Below are positions 9,263-19,770 of a stretch of DNA of 31,518 nt, piece after piece. Each line of letters starts with the position of its first letter. Position 1 is the stretch's first letter. Location of the stretch: NCBI GenBank assembly GCA_022578965.1, contig MU400854.1, forward strand, positions 1-31,518. Direction: 5' to 3'. A model generated the notes under the pieces. That model was not told where the DNA came from. It made no database searches and saw nothing but the letters and a program-made list of their open reading frames with translations. A program made the position numbers and the translations under genes. The DNA comes from Xylaria sp. FL1777 (Eukaryota > Ascomycota > Sordariomycetes > Xylariales > Xylariaceae).

Positions 9263-10116
9263 AATCTTTTTTTATTTTCTTTTATATTTTTTTTTTTTTT
9301 ATATAAATAAAACTTTGCTTTAATAACTGCTAAAAACTATATCATTTTTTAGCTATACTAAAGTTTTTTTAGCTATTTTAAACTTTTAAATAATATTTTT
9401 ACTTTAATTTATAAAAACAAATTTTATTTTTAAACAAGTTGTTTTAGCTAAGCTATAACGCTTTATAATAAAACTTTGCTTAAATTTTGTTTACTTTTTA
9501 GTACTAAGCAAGTTTATATTTTACTTAAAAGGTATTTTTTCTAATAATAGCTTTTAATAAAGTTAATTTTTAGATTTAAGTTGCATTAAAAGCAAAAAAA
9601 AATAACTTATTTAAATAAAGCAACGTAATTGTTGCATTGCTATTTTTAATTTTAACTTAACTTGCTTTTTATTAGAAAGGATTTGTTTTTTTAGCTCTAA
9701 AAAGAAATAAAAAGCATGCTATTATTACTTTTTTTAATTGATTAAAAGCTTAAAAAAAAACAAAAATTATATTAAGTTTAATTTGAACTATTTTTTAATA
9801 TATATTAATAATAGTAATTTTTTTAACAAGCTTTAACTTTTTTAGTATTTTTTATTTAGAACTATTAAATATATATATTTTAATAGCATTTTTTAACATA
9901 AAAATAAAAATTTTACTTTTATAAAATTTCGTTTTTTAAACTATTAGTAAATAATTATAATAAATCTAATAATTCTATAAACAACTAAATTTAAATTATA
10001 TTTAAGCTTAACGCAAATATAAACAAAAAAGTTTACTATTAGTTAAAGTTATTTATGCTTAAATATTAAAGATTTTATTAATTATTTTTATAGGTTATAA
10101 ACTTTACTAAATATAT
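9263..10116. other. AT-rich sequence, nothing recognised
   Basis: A poly-T tract lies near 9288-9300. No coding relic or repeat partner was recognised. Confidence 0.5.
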
Positions 10117-10257
10117 TATCGATTATTTTATTAATTATTTTATTAATTATTTTATTAATTATTTTATTAATTATTTTATTAATTATTTTATTAATTATTT
10201 TATTAATTATTTTATTGATTATTTTATTAATTATTTTATTGATTATTTTATTAATTA
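10117..10257. repeat. 12-bp tandem repeat (attattttatta)n
   Basis: About eleven to twelve near-perfect units of attattttatta, the only variants being occasional cgatta/tgatta for taatta. The minus-strand open frame across it (10088-10342) reads as repeated Ile-Ile-Asn-Lys simply because the period is divisible by three and the unit lacks a stop in that frame. It is a minisatellite, not a gene. Confidence 0.9.
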
Positions 10258-12080
10258 TTGTAAGCATTGCTATAATTATAGCTAATATGCTGTTTTTAAC
10301 GATTTTAAATCTTGATTTAATATATAAATAATGTTTACGCATTAATTTTTAATAGCGTTTGCAAAATAGCACTTTATTAACTATACTATAAATTTTTAAA
10401 AAGCTTTTATTGCAAACATTAATTATATTTTTAAACAAGCAAATAGTTTTAACTAGAAAATTCTATTTTAGCATTATATTTAGCAAAAAATAAAAACTTT
10501 TAATTATTACTAATAAAACTTAGCTTTAAACATTTTTTTAGCTTTTAAAAAAAGCACTATATTAAAAACTATTGTTATATTTTACGTTTATAAATTATTT
10601 TTTTTTATATAGCTTTTAAAAAGCTTTTAAAGCTAGCTTTAAAAATAGTACTGCTATAAAAAAGCATTTAAAGCTACTTTTTTTTTTATAGGCTTACAAA
10701 AAAAACAAAAATAATGCTTTTGCTTTTTTTATATTTTTTAGCTTTTTTATAATTGCTTTTATTTGCTACTACTACAACAATTTAAAAAATAAAAAAATTT
10801 AAACGGTTGCTTTAATAAAACGCTATAAAATCATTAATATGTTTTTGCTTAATAGCTATTTTAAAAACTTATTATACTAGTTTTTTATAGTTTACTTTTA
10901 TATTAAGCTAAAATAAAACATATAGCTAATAGTACTTTTTGCTTATAATTCTTTTAATGTTATTTTTAAGGTTTTTTTATAGTTTATTTATGTATATATT
11001 CTTATGTTGTTTTTTTATTACTGCTGCTATAATTCTTTTTATACGTTATTTTTTAGCTTTTAGTTCTTTGTTTTCTTTTTGTTTTTGCTTTTTTTGCTTA
11101 TATTTATAAGCCTTGTTTTATAGTATTTAATTGCTTTTTGTTTTTTTCTTTTTGTATTTTTAGTTTTTAGTGTTTTTATAATGCTTACGCTAATAAAAAA
11201 AAAGAAAAATAAACCGTTTAAGGCTTTTATTGCTTTATTAAGCTTATGCTTAACCTAACATATTAAATATACTATTGCTAAGTTATTGCTTTTTTTTTAT
11301 AATATAAATAAGCTTTAAAACTATATTATAAAGCTAATAGTAGCTATAAACTTTAAGTGCTTTGTTTATTAAAAAAAAGAACATATAGCGCTAATAGTTA
11401 AATAAAAAATAATAAATAGTATAAATAAGCTTATAATTAAGCTTGTAGCTTGCTTAATAAAATTTCTTTTTAAAAGTAGCGCTATAACATAAAGCTATAT
11501 TAATACTTAATAACATTTTTACTAAGCATACTAATAATTTACTTTATATTAAACTTTTATATTTTTTTTGTTTTTTTTATTATAATTATTATATTTAATG
11601 CTGCTTTATTTATTGCTTATATTTTTGTAGTTATTACTTTTTTTTTGCTTTTAATTAAAATAAAATTAAATTGTATTTACTATTATAACAGAAAAAATAA
11701 TAATGCTTATTTTTAGGCAAAATGCTTATGCTAGCTAAAAAACTAGCTATAGCAATAGTAATTTTAGCAAATATTTTTTTAGCTATAGCTACTTTTTTTT
11801 TTTAAACTATGCTTGTTTTTTGCTATTTATTTATTTTAAAAGTACTTGTTTTAAAAAAAGCCAAATTTAGTGCTAATACATCTTTTCTTTAAACAACAAA
11901 ATGCTATAACATAAAATAAAGCTAGTTAAAAAAACTAAATTCTAGCTTTTTTTACACTTGCTTATACTAAAAATATTAGTAAAAACCTCTTTAGTACTAA
12001 TTTATGTATTTTTTTATTTATTTTCTCTTTATATATATTCTTTATATATTTTTTATATATATTCTTATATATAAATATAC
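10258..12080. other. AT-rich sequence, no identified gene
   Basis: The plus strand is mostly T-rich. Around 11040-11180 the minus strand is Lys/Gln-rich on translation, which could be a decayed basic protein segment, but I recognise no family. TA-rich simple sequence builds up at 12030-12095 just before B2. Confidence 0.4.
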
Positions 12081-12095
12081 ATTTATATATATATA

Positions 12096-12806
12096 TTGTA
12101 TTACTTGGGCTAATAGCCTACTAGCTATGCCGGTTTTTATCTTTTATATATATAGGTAAAAACTGTGCTTATAGGTCGAAAGCAAGCTATAAGCAGCTTA
12201 CTTTTTTCCTAGTAGCTAAATAAAAACATTCTGTATTTACTCCTAAGTTGTACTAGTTCTGCTACGATTTTATTAAATGCTTTGCTTTTTATTTTTCTGC
12301 TTTTAGGTTGTTTGCTTACTTATATTATGCTGTTAACTAAGTATATGCACTTTTACGTAGTTATTTCGTAGTTTTTTTTTCTCCGTATTTTTTTTGCTTT
12401 ATAGTTTGCTTGCTTTAGTATTGCTGCTTGCTTTATGCTGCTTGCAGCAGTTTTTTTAGTTTTAGCACTTATTTAGCTAAATATGCTACTTTTTTCTTTT
12501 AGTTTTTTTTTAAACCTTTTTTTATTATATTGTTAATGCATTATAGTTTGCTTGCTTTAGTATTGCTGCTAGCTTTTTGCTGCACTAGTTTTCCTAAAAC
12601 TATAAGTAGCAAATAGCTTTATAATAAATGCTTTAGCTTTTGCTTTATAATTATAGTAAACCTTTTTTGGCTTAAAAAAAAGCCGGTATTAATGCTTAGC
12701 TGCTTTTGCTCCGTGTTTAAGGGCCTTTGTTTCTGTATTTTTGTAGCTGCTTACAACCTAATTAGTTCTTTAGCTATGTTATAATAGCTAAGCCTCCCCG
12801 TATTTT
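12096..12806 (-). mobile_element. B2: 5'-truncated family B element
   Basis: It matches B1 from the shared left (3') end ttgtattacttgggc to gcctccccgtatt, then stops about 100 bases short of the B1/B3 right end. Loss at the presumed 5' end is the usual LINE-type truncation. Flanking acatttatatatatata (from 12079) and atatttatatatatata (from 12807) look like a target-site duplication, although the TA-rich sequence makes this weaker. B2 keeps the most G+C of the three copies (gggcctttg, cctccccg), so it is the best guide to the unmutated family. The internal repeat of B1 is present at 12403 and 12545. Confidence 0.75.
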
Positions 12807-12834
12807 ATATTTATATATATATATATATATAAAT
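12807..12834. repeat. (TA)n microsatellite at the B2 junction
   Basis: atatttatatat... simple repeat, overlapping the presumed target-site duplication of B2. Confidence 0.6.
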
Positions 12835-14213
12835 GCTTATTTATTTAATAAGGTTTTATTTTTTTGCTTTATTTACTTTTTTTTACTAGATTATATACTA
12901 TATTACTTATTATATATTATTTAATATTATATTTCTTAATTCTTTATAATAATATTTTAGTAATATTTACTGCTTTTATTTAACTATTCTTTTTAATATT
13001 TCTGCTATTTTTTTATTTATTAGTGCAATAAAATATGTAGTTATAAAATAAGCTAAGTAAATATATAACTTTAGTATACCTTTTTGCTGCTAATTTTATA
13101 TAGCAAAACTATTTTTTTTTTTAAGCAAGTATACTATACTTTAAATTTTCTTTTTTTTATTAAACTAGTTTTTTTTGCTAAATATTTTATTTTATTGCGC
13201 TAAAACATTTACTTTATGTTAATTAAACTTATTAACAAATATTAAAACAAAAATATGCTATTATATAATTTTAGTTGCTTTTATAGCTTTATTGCTAGTT
13301 TTACCTTTTTTTTTACTTGCGTATATTTATATTTTTATATTTATATACTTAAGCATTAAATCTTCTTTTTTTCTTTTTTTTTACTTAAGTATACACTTAT
13401 ATACTTTTTTTTTTTAAATACTTTTTAATATTATATTTTGCTGCTTATATATTTTTAAATAACTTTTTTATACTATGTAACTTATAAAAATAGCATTTTT
13501 TAACTTTTGCTAAAAGGTATTACTAGCGTTTATATATAACAAATGCCTTTAAGCTTACATATTTAAAGCAAAAGCGCTTTTGCTTATTAGTAACTAAAAT
13601 AGCAACTATATTTAAAAAGCTACAGTGCTTATAATATATTAATAAAGCTAGCTAAGCTAAAAATAAAAATATAAGCTTATGTTTTTAATATATTTAAGTA
13701 TTAAAAACTAGCTGCTATTTTTTATAGCTTTAAGATTTAAGCAAGCTTTTTTAGCTTAGCTTTTATATTTTAAAAATATAACTTTTTTATTAGCTATATT
13801 TTATAATATAATATTAATAGTATACTTAATATAGCTTATATACGTAAAGCTATTTAAACTATTATGTATTGCTTAGCTTTTAAGATTTAATAGCATAACA
13901 TTAATACTTTATAACTTTTTGCCGAATTTTTTATAGCTTATATTAACTAAAAATAAAAACTAAAGCTAATTTTTATAAAAAGCTTACTTTATGCTTGCTT
14001 TAGCTTTGCTTAGTTTGCTATTAATTAATATTTTTAAAACTTTATAGCTTAAATAAGTAAAAACTTTAGTAATATGCTACTAGTAGTGCTTTTTTGTATA
14101 GCTATTACTTTTTTTGCTTGTTATATTAATAACTTACTGCTTTTTTTAAATATTTGCTAGCTAAGCTATTTTAAATTTACTAGTATTTAATTTTTTATAT
14201 ATTATAACTTTTA
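12835..14213. other. AT-rich sequence, nothing recognised
   Basis: T-rich tracts alternate with tagcta-type motifs. No repeat partner in the window and no recognisable coding relic. Confidence 0.5.
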
Positions 14214-14229
14214 AAACGTTATTATATAT
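14214..14229. repeat. Target-site duplication of B3, left copy
   Basis: aaacgttattatatat matches 16423-16438 (aaacattattatatat) with one G/A difference. Confidence 0.65.
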
Positions 14230-14730
14230 ATTGTATTATTTAGGCTAACAGCTTACTAGCTATACTAGTTTTTATTTCTTATATATATAGGTAAAAACCA
14301 TGCTTATAAGTTAAAAGCAAGCCATAAGTAACTTACTTTTTTTTTAGTAGCTAAGTAAAAACATTTTGTATTTACTTTTAGGTTATATTAGTTTTGCTAC
14401 AATTTTATTAAATGCTTTGCTTTTTATTTTTTTGCTTTTAGGTTATTTGCTTATTTGCATTATGCTATTAATTAAGTATATGCACTTTTACGTAATTACT
14501 TTATAGTTCTTTTTTTTTTGTATTTTTTTTGCTTTGTAGTTTGCTTGCTTTAGTATTACTGCTTGCTTTATGCTACTTGTAGCAGTTTTTTTAGTTTTAG
14601 TACTTACTTAGCTAAATATGCTGCTTTTTTTTTCTAGTTTCTTTTTAAACTTCTTTTTATTATATTGCTAGTACATTATAATCTGCTTGCTTTAGTATTA
14701 CTACTAGCTTTTTATTATACTAATTTTTTT
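14230..14730 (-). mobile_element. B3, 3' portion (family B, split by insertion D)
   Basis: It matches B1 7285-7771 from the shared 3' end to the T-run after gctttttgctgcactag. It is more decayed than B1 or B2 (for example gggct has become aggct). The remaining B sequence resumes at 16113, and the two pieces together are about 0.8 kb, the length of B1. Confidence 0.75.
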
Positions 14731-16112
14731 ATAATTAAGTTATAATTAAGTTATAAGCAAAATTAATTATTTATTACTTTTTAGTTTGCTTTTTGTATAT
14801 TTATTTTTTAAGCTACTTTTATACTTTTTGCAGTAAGCTTATTAAATAAGCATAGCTTATAAGTAGCTTATGCATTAAGCAATATAAAGTAGCAATAAAT
14901 AATAAGTTATTTTATTTAGCTATTTATACTAATTTTTTTCTTTTTTAACTATTAATTTTATTACTTTTATTATTATTACTACTATATGCTTAGCTTACGC
15001 TTGCTTTAATATATTAAAGTGCTTAGTTTATAATATAATTAGTTGCTAATATATTATAATTATACAAAAATTTACTTTGTTATAACTGCTATACTTTCTG
15101 CAGTATATATTTATAATTAGCTTAGCTTAAATATATATGCTAACTAATATTAAGCTTACATATTTAAAGTTATAAGTTATTTTGCTATAATTTTTATTAG
15201 TTATTTAATTTATAGTACTAAATAAAATAGCTAATAGCTTGCTATTATATAGTTTAAGCTTTTATAACTGCTTATTATTATGTTTTTTTGCTATAATATT
15301 AATTTTTAAAATAAAAGTAAATACTTTAATGCTTTGCGTTAAAGTATTATTAATAGCCTTAGAATTTATATTTATTAAGCATGCTAAAATGCTTAAGCTA
15401 TATTACTACTATATTGCTTATATTATAGTAATATATTATGCACTTTTTATTGTTATTTTTTTTATGTTAACTATATAAAAACATTAATAACTTTTGCGCT
15501 TATAATATTACTAGCAAATTTGCTAAGTGCTTATAATGCAAAAAAAGCAAAGTAAGCGCTAAAAATAGCAGTTATAGTTTTATAAGTACTTTTAACTATA
15601 TTAGTATTTATATGTTTTTAAGCTTTACTTTATACTTATTTTAACTGTTAAAGTTTTTTTAATTTTAAATACTGCTAATAATTTTTTAGCTTAAAAAAGT
15701 TAATAAAAAACTTTAATTGTTTATTAAAGCTTATATAGCTATACGTTATTTTTATACTAATAAAAATATTTAAGCTATGCTTATAGCTAATATATAACTT
15801 TAAGTTGTAATTAAAAAAGCAAAAAAAGCTATAGCAAGTAAAAAAGCTAAAAGTTCTACATAAATAAGCTAGTTAAAAAATGTTTATATAACCTTTAAAA
15901 GTTAACATTATTATATATTTAGTAGCTAAAAGTTTTAATAAAATTTTAGTATTTAGTGCTTAATAAAGTTGCTTAATTGCTTTGCTTTTTTATAATGTAT
16001 GCTTTTTAATTTTTATAGTTTTATATTTATAATTTTATATTATTATTTTTAGTATTTTATTGTGTTATGTTTTACTTTAAAATTTATAAACATAAACCTA
16101 TAATAAGCAGCC
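14731..16112. mobile_element. D: unidentified 1.4-kb insertion inside B3
   Basis: B3 is collinear with B1 on both sides, so these 1.38 kb were inserted. Both junctions lie in a T-run (7 T on the left, 5 T on the right), so a short target duplication such as ttttt is possible but cannot be proven. The left edge carries a doubled ataattaagtt. I see no clear terminal repeats and no recognisable protein. The 79-codon open stretch at 15239-15478 is a Leu/Ile/Tyr string without recognisable features and is probably chance. Confidence 0.55.
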
Positions 16113-16422
16113 TTTTTAAAACTATAAGTAACAAACAGCTTTACAACAAATGCTTTAGCTTTTGCTTTATAGTTATAATAAACTTTTTTTAGCTTAAAGA
16201 AAAGCTAGTATTAATGCTTAGTTGCTTTTGCTTTATGTTTAAAAGCCTTTATTTCTATATTTTTGCAGCTGTTTATAACTTAATTAGTCCTTTAGCTACG
16301 TTATAATAGCTAAGCCTCCTTATATTTAGAACTTATTTAGCTATCCTACGTACCTTTTTTAGGTCGCATAATAACCGGTAGCCTAATTAAAAATTTGTTT
16401 GCTTTTTTAGTATGCCGCAAGT
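16113..16422 (-). mobile_element. B3, 5' portion (family B)
   Basis: It corresponds to B1 from tttttaaaactataag through gcctcctt to the right end gccgcaag. Ending at the same place as B1 shows that family B has a fixed 5' terminus. It still carries the aaccggtagc and gtcgcat islands. Confidence 0.75.
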
Positions 16423-16438
16423 AAACATTATTATATAT
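16423..16438. repeat. Target-site duplication of B3, right copy
   Basis: Partner of 14214-14229. The mismatch is cg versus ca, the expected effect of C-to-T change on the opposite strand. Confidence 0.65.
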
Positions 16439-17409
16439 TTTAATTAAATAACTTAAATGCTTTACTATTTGCTTAGTAAGCTTATTTTTCTTTATAATTA
16501 CTACTTAATTATTTTTTAATATTTAATTGCTGCTATATATTTAGCTGCTGCTATATTTTTAACTGCTTAAATTTGTTTTACTTTTTATAATTAATAGCTA
16601 AATAAAGTAATTCTTTTTTATATACTATATGCTATTAAAAAATATAGCTAACTAAGCTTTTTTTATTAAGCTAAAGCAACTAAAGCTATTAATTATGTTT
16701 TATTTTATTAGTTTAGTTTATTATTTGCTTTAGTTCTTGCATAAAAAAATGCATAAAAAAATAAAAAACAGCAATAAAGTTAAGCAAGCTTTTAAACTAT
16801 ATTTATTTTTATTTATAAGTTTATAAAACTTAGAGGTTTTTAACGCGTATATACTAGTAGTACTAAGCAGCAAAAAAAATAAGCTAATTTTTTATACTAT
16901 ATTACGTTTATTTTATTTTTTACTAAAGTAAAAAACTATAAAGTTAGCTTTTTTTATAATATAATGCTTACTTTTATTATTTACTTTTATTAAAAACTTA
17001 TATATGCTAAAATGCTACGCAACTAAAAAGTTAATTTAACGTTTTAAGTTCTATAAAAAACTATACTAGCTACTATATATTATAACTATTTACTAAAGCA
17101 AATATATAACTATAAAGCTTTACTACTAAATAGCTTTTTTTATATTATTTTATAATTAATAATGCTATATATTTATTTTACTATTATTTTGTGTTTTTTT
17201 TTTTTTTAATAGCTTTAAATTAAAACTTTTATAACTATAGCTTTTTTAAAACCTAAAACAATCTTTACATTACTAAAGCTAAAGCTATAATATTATACTT
17301 ATAATTTGCTATTTATTTTTTTTAATAATAATTATATTTTTTATAAAAGCTTACTATATACTTAAAAACTTACAAAGTTTTTTTTTTTTGGTAAACTATA
17401 TACTTTTAA
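16439..17409. other. AT-rich sequence, nothing recognised
   Basis: No repeat partner or coding relic was recognised. An isolated tactagtagtacta motif near 16852-16865 resembles the C-family palindromes but is too short to assign. Confidence 0.4.
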
Positions 17410-18780
17410 ACGCTTATGTCTTTTTATTTGTTTTTGTTTTTTTTTTAAAGCTTTATACATTTTATTAGTTTTTGCTTTGCTTTAAAACGCCTTATATATT
17501 TTATTAGCTTTTGTTCTTTTTTTAAAAGCTTTATATACTTTATTTATATTTTTATCCTTTTTATAAAGCCTTTTTCTTTTTTTTTAAAAAAGGTTTCTTA
17601 CTATAACGTTGTTTTTTTTATATGTTTTCATTATTATTGCCTTTAAGAAAAAAAAATCAGTAACGCTGCAATATTTTTTATAATTTGTTTAATTGCTTTT
17701 TTATTACGTTAGTTACTTTTAAGTCTTTTTTAGTTTGCAGTAGCTTAGCTGCAAAGCTTTTTTATAGCTGCTTTTTTTTTTTCTTGCAATAAATTGCAAC
17801 ATAAAACTACGTATTAAAAGGTTTTCTTTCTTTTTGCGCATTTGTAAAAAAGTATAAAAAAGCCTAAAACCTTTTTTTTATATAAAAACGCCTTTAAACT
17901 TATTTTTTTAGTATATATTTATATTACTATAGCTACTTTATGCTTTAATAGCTTGCTATATTTTCTAAAAGCCTTATTTTTGCTAAGCTTTTGTTTAGTT
18001 ATAGCTAAATAACTACTGCTTATTTTAGTTTAAATTTACGTGCTTATTTTTTTTTTTTTAAATATAATCCTAGGTTTTCTTTCTTTTAATTACCTTTTTA
18101 GCTAAAGGTTTAGTTTTAGCGTTAGATTTTCTTTAGCTATGCTTTTTTTATTGCTTATAAGTTTGCCCTTAAGTTAGTTTTTAGTTTTTTAAGTTTTTAT
18201 ATTCTAAATAAAAGTTTTAATTTTTATTATTGCTTGTTAAATTAACTTTTTTATAGCTAAGCTTTTTATATAATGCTTATAAGTAGCTGCTTTGCTGCTA
18301 AAATATAAGTTAATAAAAAAAACCTTTATTTTGGTTTTTAAATGTCTTATTTTAGTTATTTTAAAAGCTTTAGCTATATATTTAAAGCATTTATTTTAAG
18401 TTGCTATAAGCAAATTAGCAATGCTTTTATTTAGCTTATTTAAGTTTTTAGCAATTTAAAAATTGCTATTATGTTTATTATTGCTTAAAAACTGTTTAGT
18501 TATACTAATAGCTTAATTTATATTAGTTTTTTTTAAATTATTTAAATTTATTAAAATTTATGTTAACTTTTTTTTAAAAGTTAATAATAATAGCTTATTT
18601 GTTTTAATAAGTAGCAAAAAAACATTAGCTAGCTTATTTTTACTAAAGTTTGCTTATTATATAAGCTAATAAGTAAGCTTTTTTGCTTTGCTTAATTATT
18701 TGCGCTTTTTTTACTTTAGCATAAAAAGTATTAACGTTTTTGTTTTTATTTTTAGTATAAAAGCTATATAAGCTTTAGTT
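17410..18780 (-). pseudogene. Relic of a basic protein with 13-residue repeats
   Basis: At 17410-17600 a 39-base unit repeats about four to five times (gcttatgtc 17412, gctttatac 17450, gccttatat 17489, gctttatat 17528). Translated on the minus strand in one frame it gives YKAFKKRTKANKI-like units in which only C-to-T-type stops appear. Upstream on that strand (18400-17820) the translation is Lys/Arg-rich and could be the basic C-terminal region of a transposase, but I see no catalytic motif and do not claim it. A 39-base period keeps the reading frame, which favours a once-translated repeat. Ends are approximate. Confidence 0.35.
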
Positions 18781-19163
18781 TTTTTTTTTACTTTTTTTTA
18801 TTAGCTGCTATATGTTTTTTTTTTTTTTTTTTTTTTAGAAAACATTTATACTTTTAATTTTTTAAAGTTTGTAGTAATACATAATTAAGTATTTTAGTAG
18901 CTAAAATAGCAATATATATACTAAATAAGTTAAGCTAGCTTATAACATAAAAAAACTTTAGCTTAAATTTATTATTAATAGGTTTGCTTAAAATAACATG
19001 CTTTTTAATAATAAATGCATATATATTACGTTTAAAGGTTAAGCAAATAAGCATAAAAGCAGAGCTATTGCTTAGCTTATAGTTTTAAAGCTTTAAAAAA
19101 AGAAGTATTTTAACGCATAATTTTTATAAAGCAGTATATGTTATAATAGCATTTATATATAGC
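18781..19163. other. AT-rich sequence with long T tract
   Basis: A T run of roughly 20 bases lies at about 18817-18837. Nothing else was recognised. Confidence 0.4.
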
Positions 19164-19370
19164 TAGGGTTGTTATTTTAGTACTTAGTATAAGGACTAAT
19201 TTAGTTCGGACTAAATTAGTCTTAGTATTAGTCCGGATTTTTAAGTACTAAATTAGTATTAGTACTAAATTAGTCCGGACTAGTTAGTATTAGTCCGTAC
19301 TAATTTAGTATTAGTCCGAAAAAAAAAATACTAGTTAGTATTAATACTAAATTAGTCCGGACTAAGTACT

Positions 19371-19382
19371 AATGACGTCATT
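19371..19382. promoter_or_regulatory. aatgacgtcatt palindrome (CRE/ATF-like)
   Basis: A perfect 12-base palindrome contains TGACGTCA, the known binding core of CREB/ATF-type bZIP factors. It lies at the junction between the left palindrome array and the unique centre of C1. A regulatory role is only a possibility, since no gene is adjacent. Confidence 0.3.
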
Positions 19383-19456
19383 TTTAAAATGAAAAAAATA
19401 GAATAAAAAATATGTTAAAAATAGTATTAAAAACAATAAAAAACAAGCTTTAAAAC

Positions 19457-19527
19457 AAAGGTAAAACCATTAATTTCCATGGAATATTCAATGAAAAAAA
19501 CTAATTTTAAATATTGGTTTTACCTTT
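19457..19527. repeat. Perfect inverted repeat in the centre of C1
   Basis: Arms aaaggtaaaacca (19457-19469) and tggttttaccttt (19515-19527) are exact complements separated by 45 bases. The loop contains the palindrome ttccatggaa (19475-19484). This part is free of the CCGG-type array, so it may be a separate small element captured by C or its functional core. Confidence 0.7.
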
Positions 19528-19770
19528 AGTACTTAGTATATACTAAGTACTAAAAAGTACTAGTTAGTTTTAATACATACTAATTTAGTATTAGTCCGTA
19601 AAAAAAAATACTAGTTAGTTTTAGTATATACTAATTTAGTATTAGTCCGTAAAAAAAAATACTAGTTAGTATTTAGTCCGGACTAACTAGTATTAGTCCG
19701 TGGAAAAAAATACTAATTTAGTATTAGTACTTAGTCCGGACTAACTAGTCTGGACTAATTACTAACCCTG

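Larger units (their letters stand above)
19164..19770. mobile_element. C1: complete palindrome-rich MITE-like element (family C)
   Basis: It starts tagggttg (19164) and ends aaccctg (19770). The ends are imperfect inverted repeats (cagggtt when the right end is reversed, tagggtt on the left). Two arrays of ttagtccggactaa-type palindromes (19190-19372 and 19525-19762) flank a unique centre of about 150 bases. One perfect hairpin has arms gactaatttagt and actaaattagtc around tcgg (19194-19221). Five CCGG sites survive here although CCGG is nearly absent elsewhere. Its first 139 bases recur at 31380-31518 with four changes, all G here and A there. There is no coding capacity. The CAGGGTT-like ends recall hAT-type non-autonomous elements, but I see no convincing 8-bp target duplication, so the class is open. 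Confidence 0.75.

Noticed and set aside
10088..10342. 84-codon open frame, minus strand
   Set aside because: It is almost entirely the 12-bp tandem repeat read in a stop-free frame.
15239..15478. 79-codon open frame, plus strand, apparently membrane-like
   Set aside because: It lies inside insertion D. Its Leu/Ile/Tyr/Val composition follows from base composition, and it has no recognisable features.
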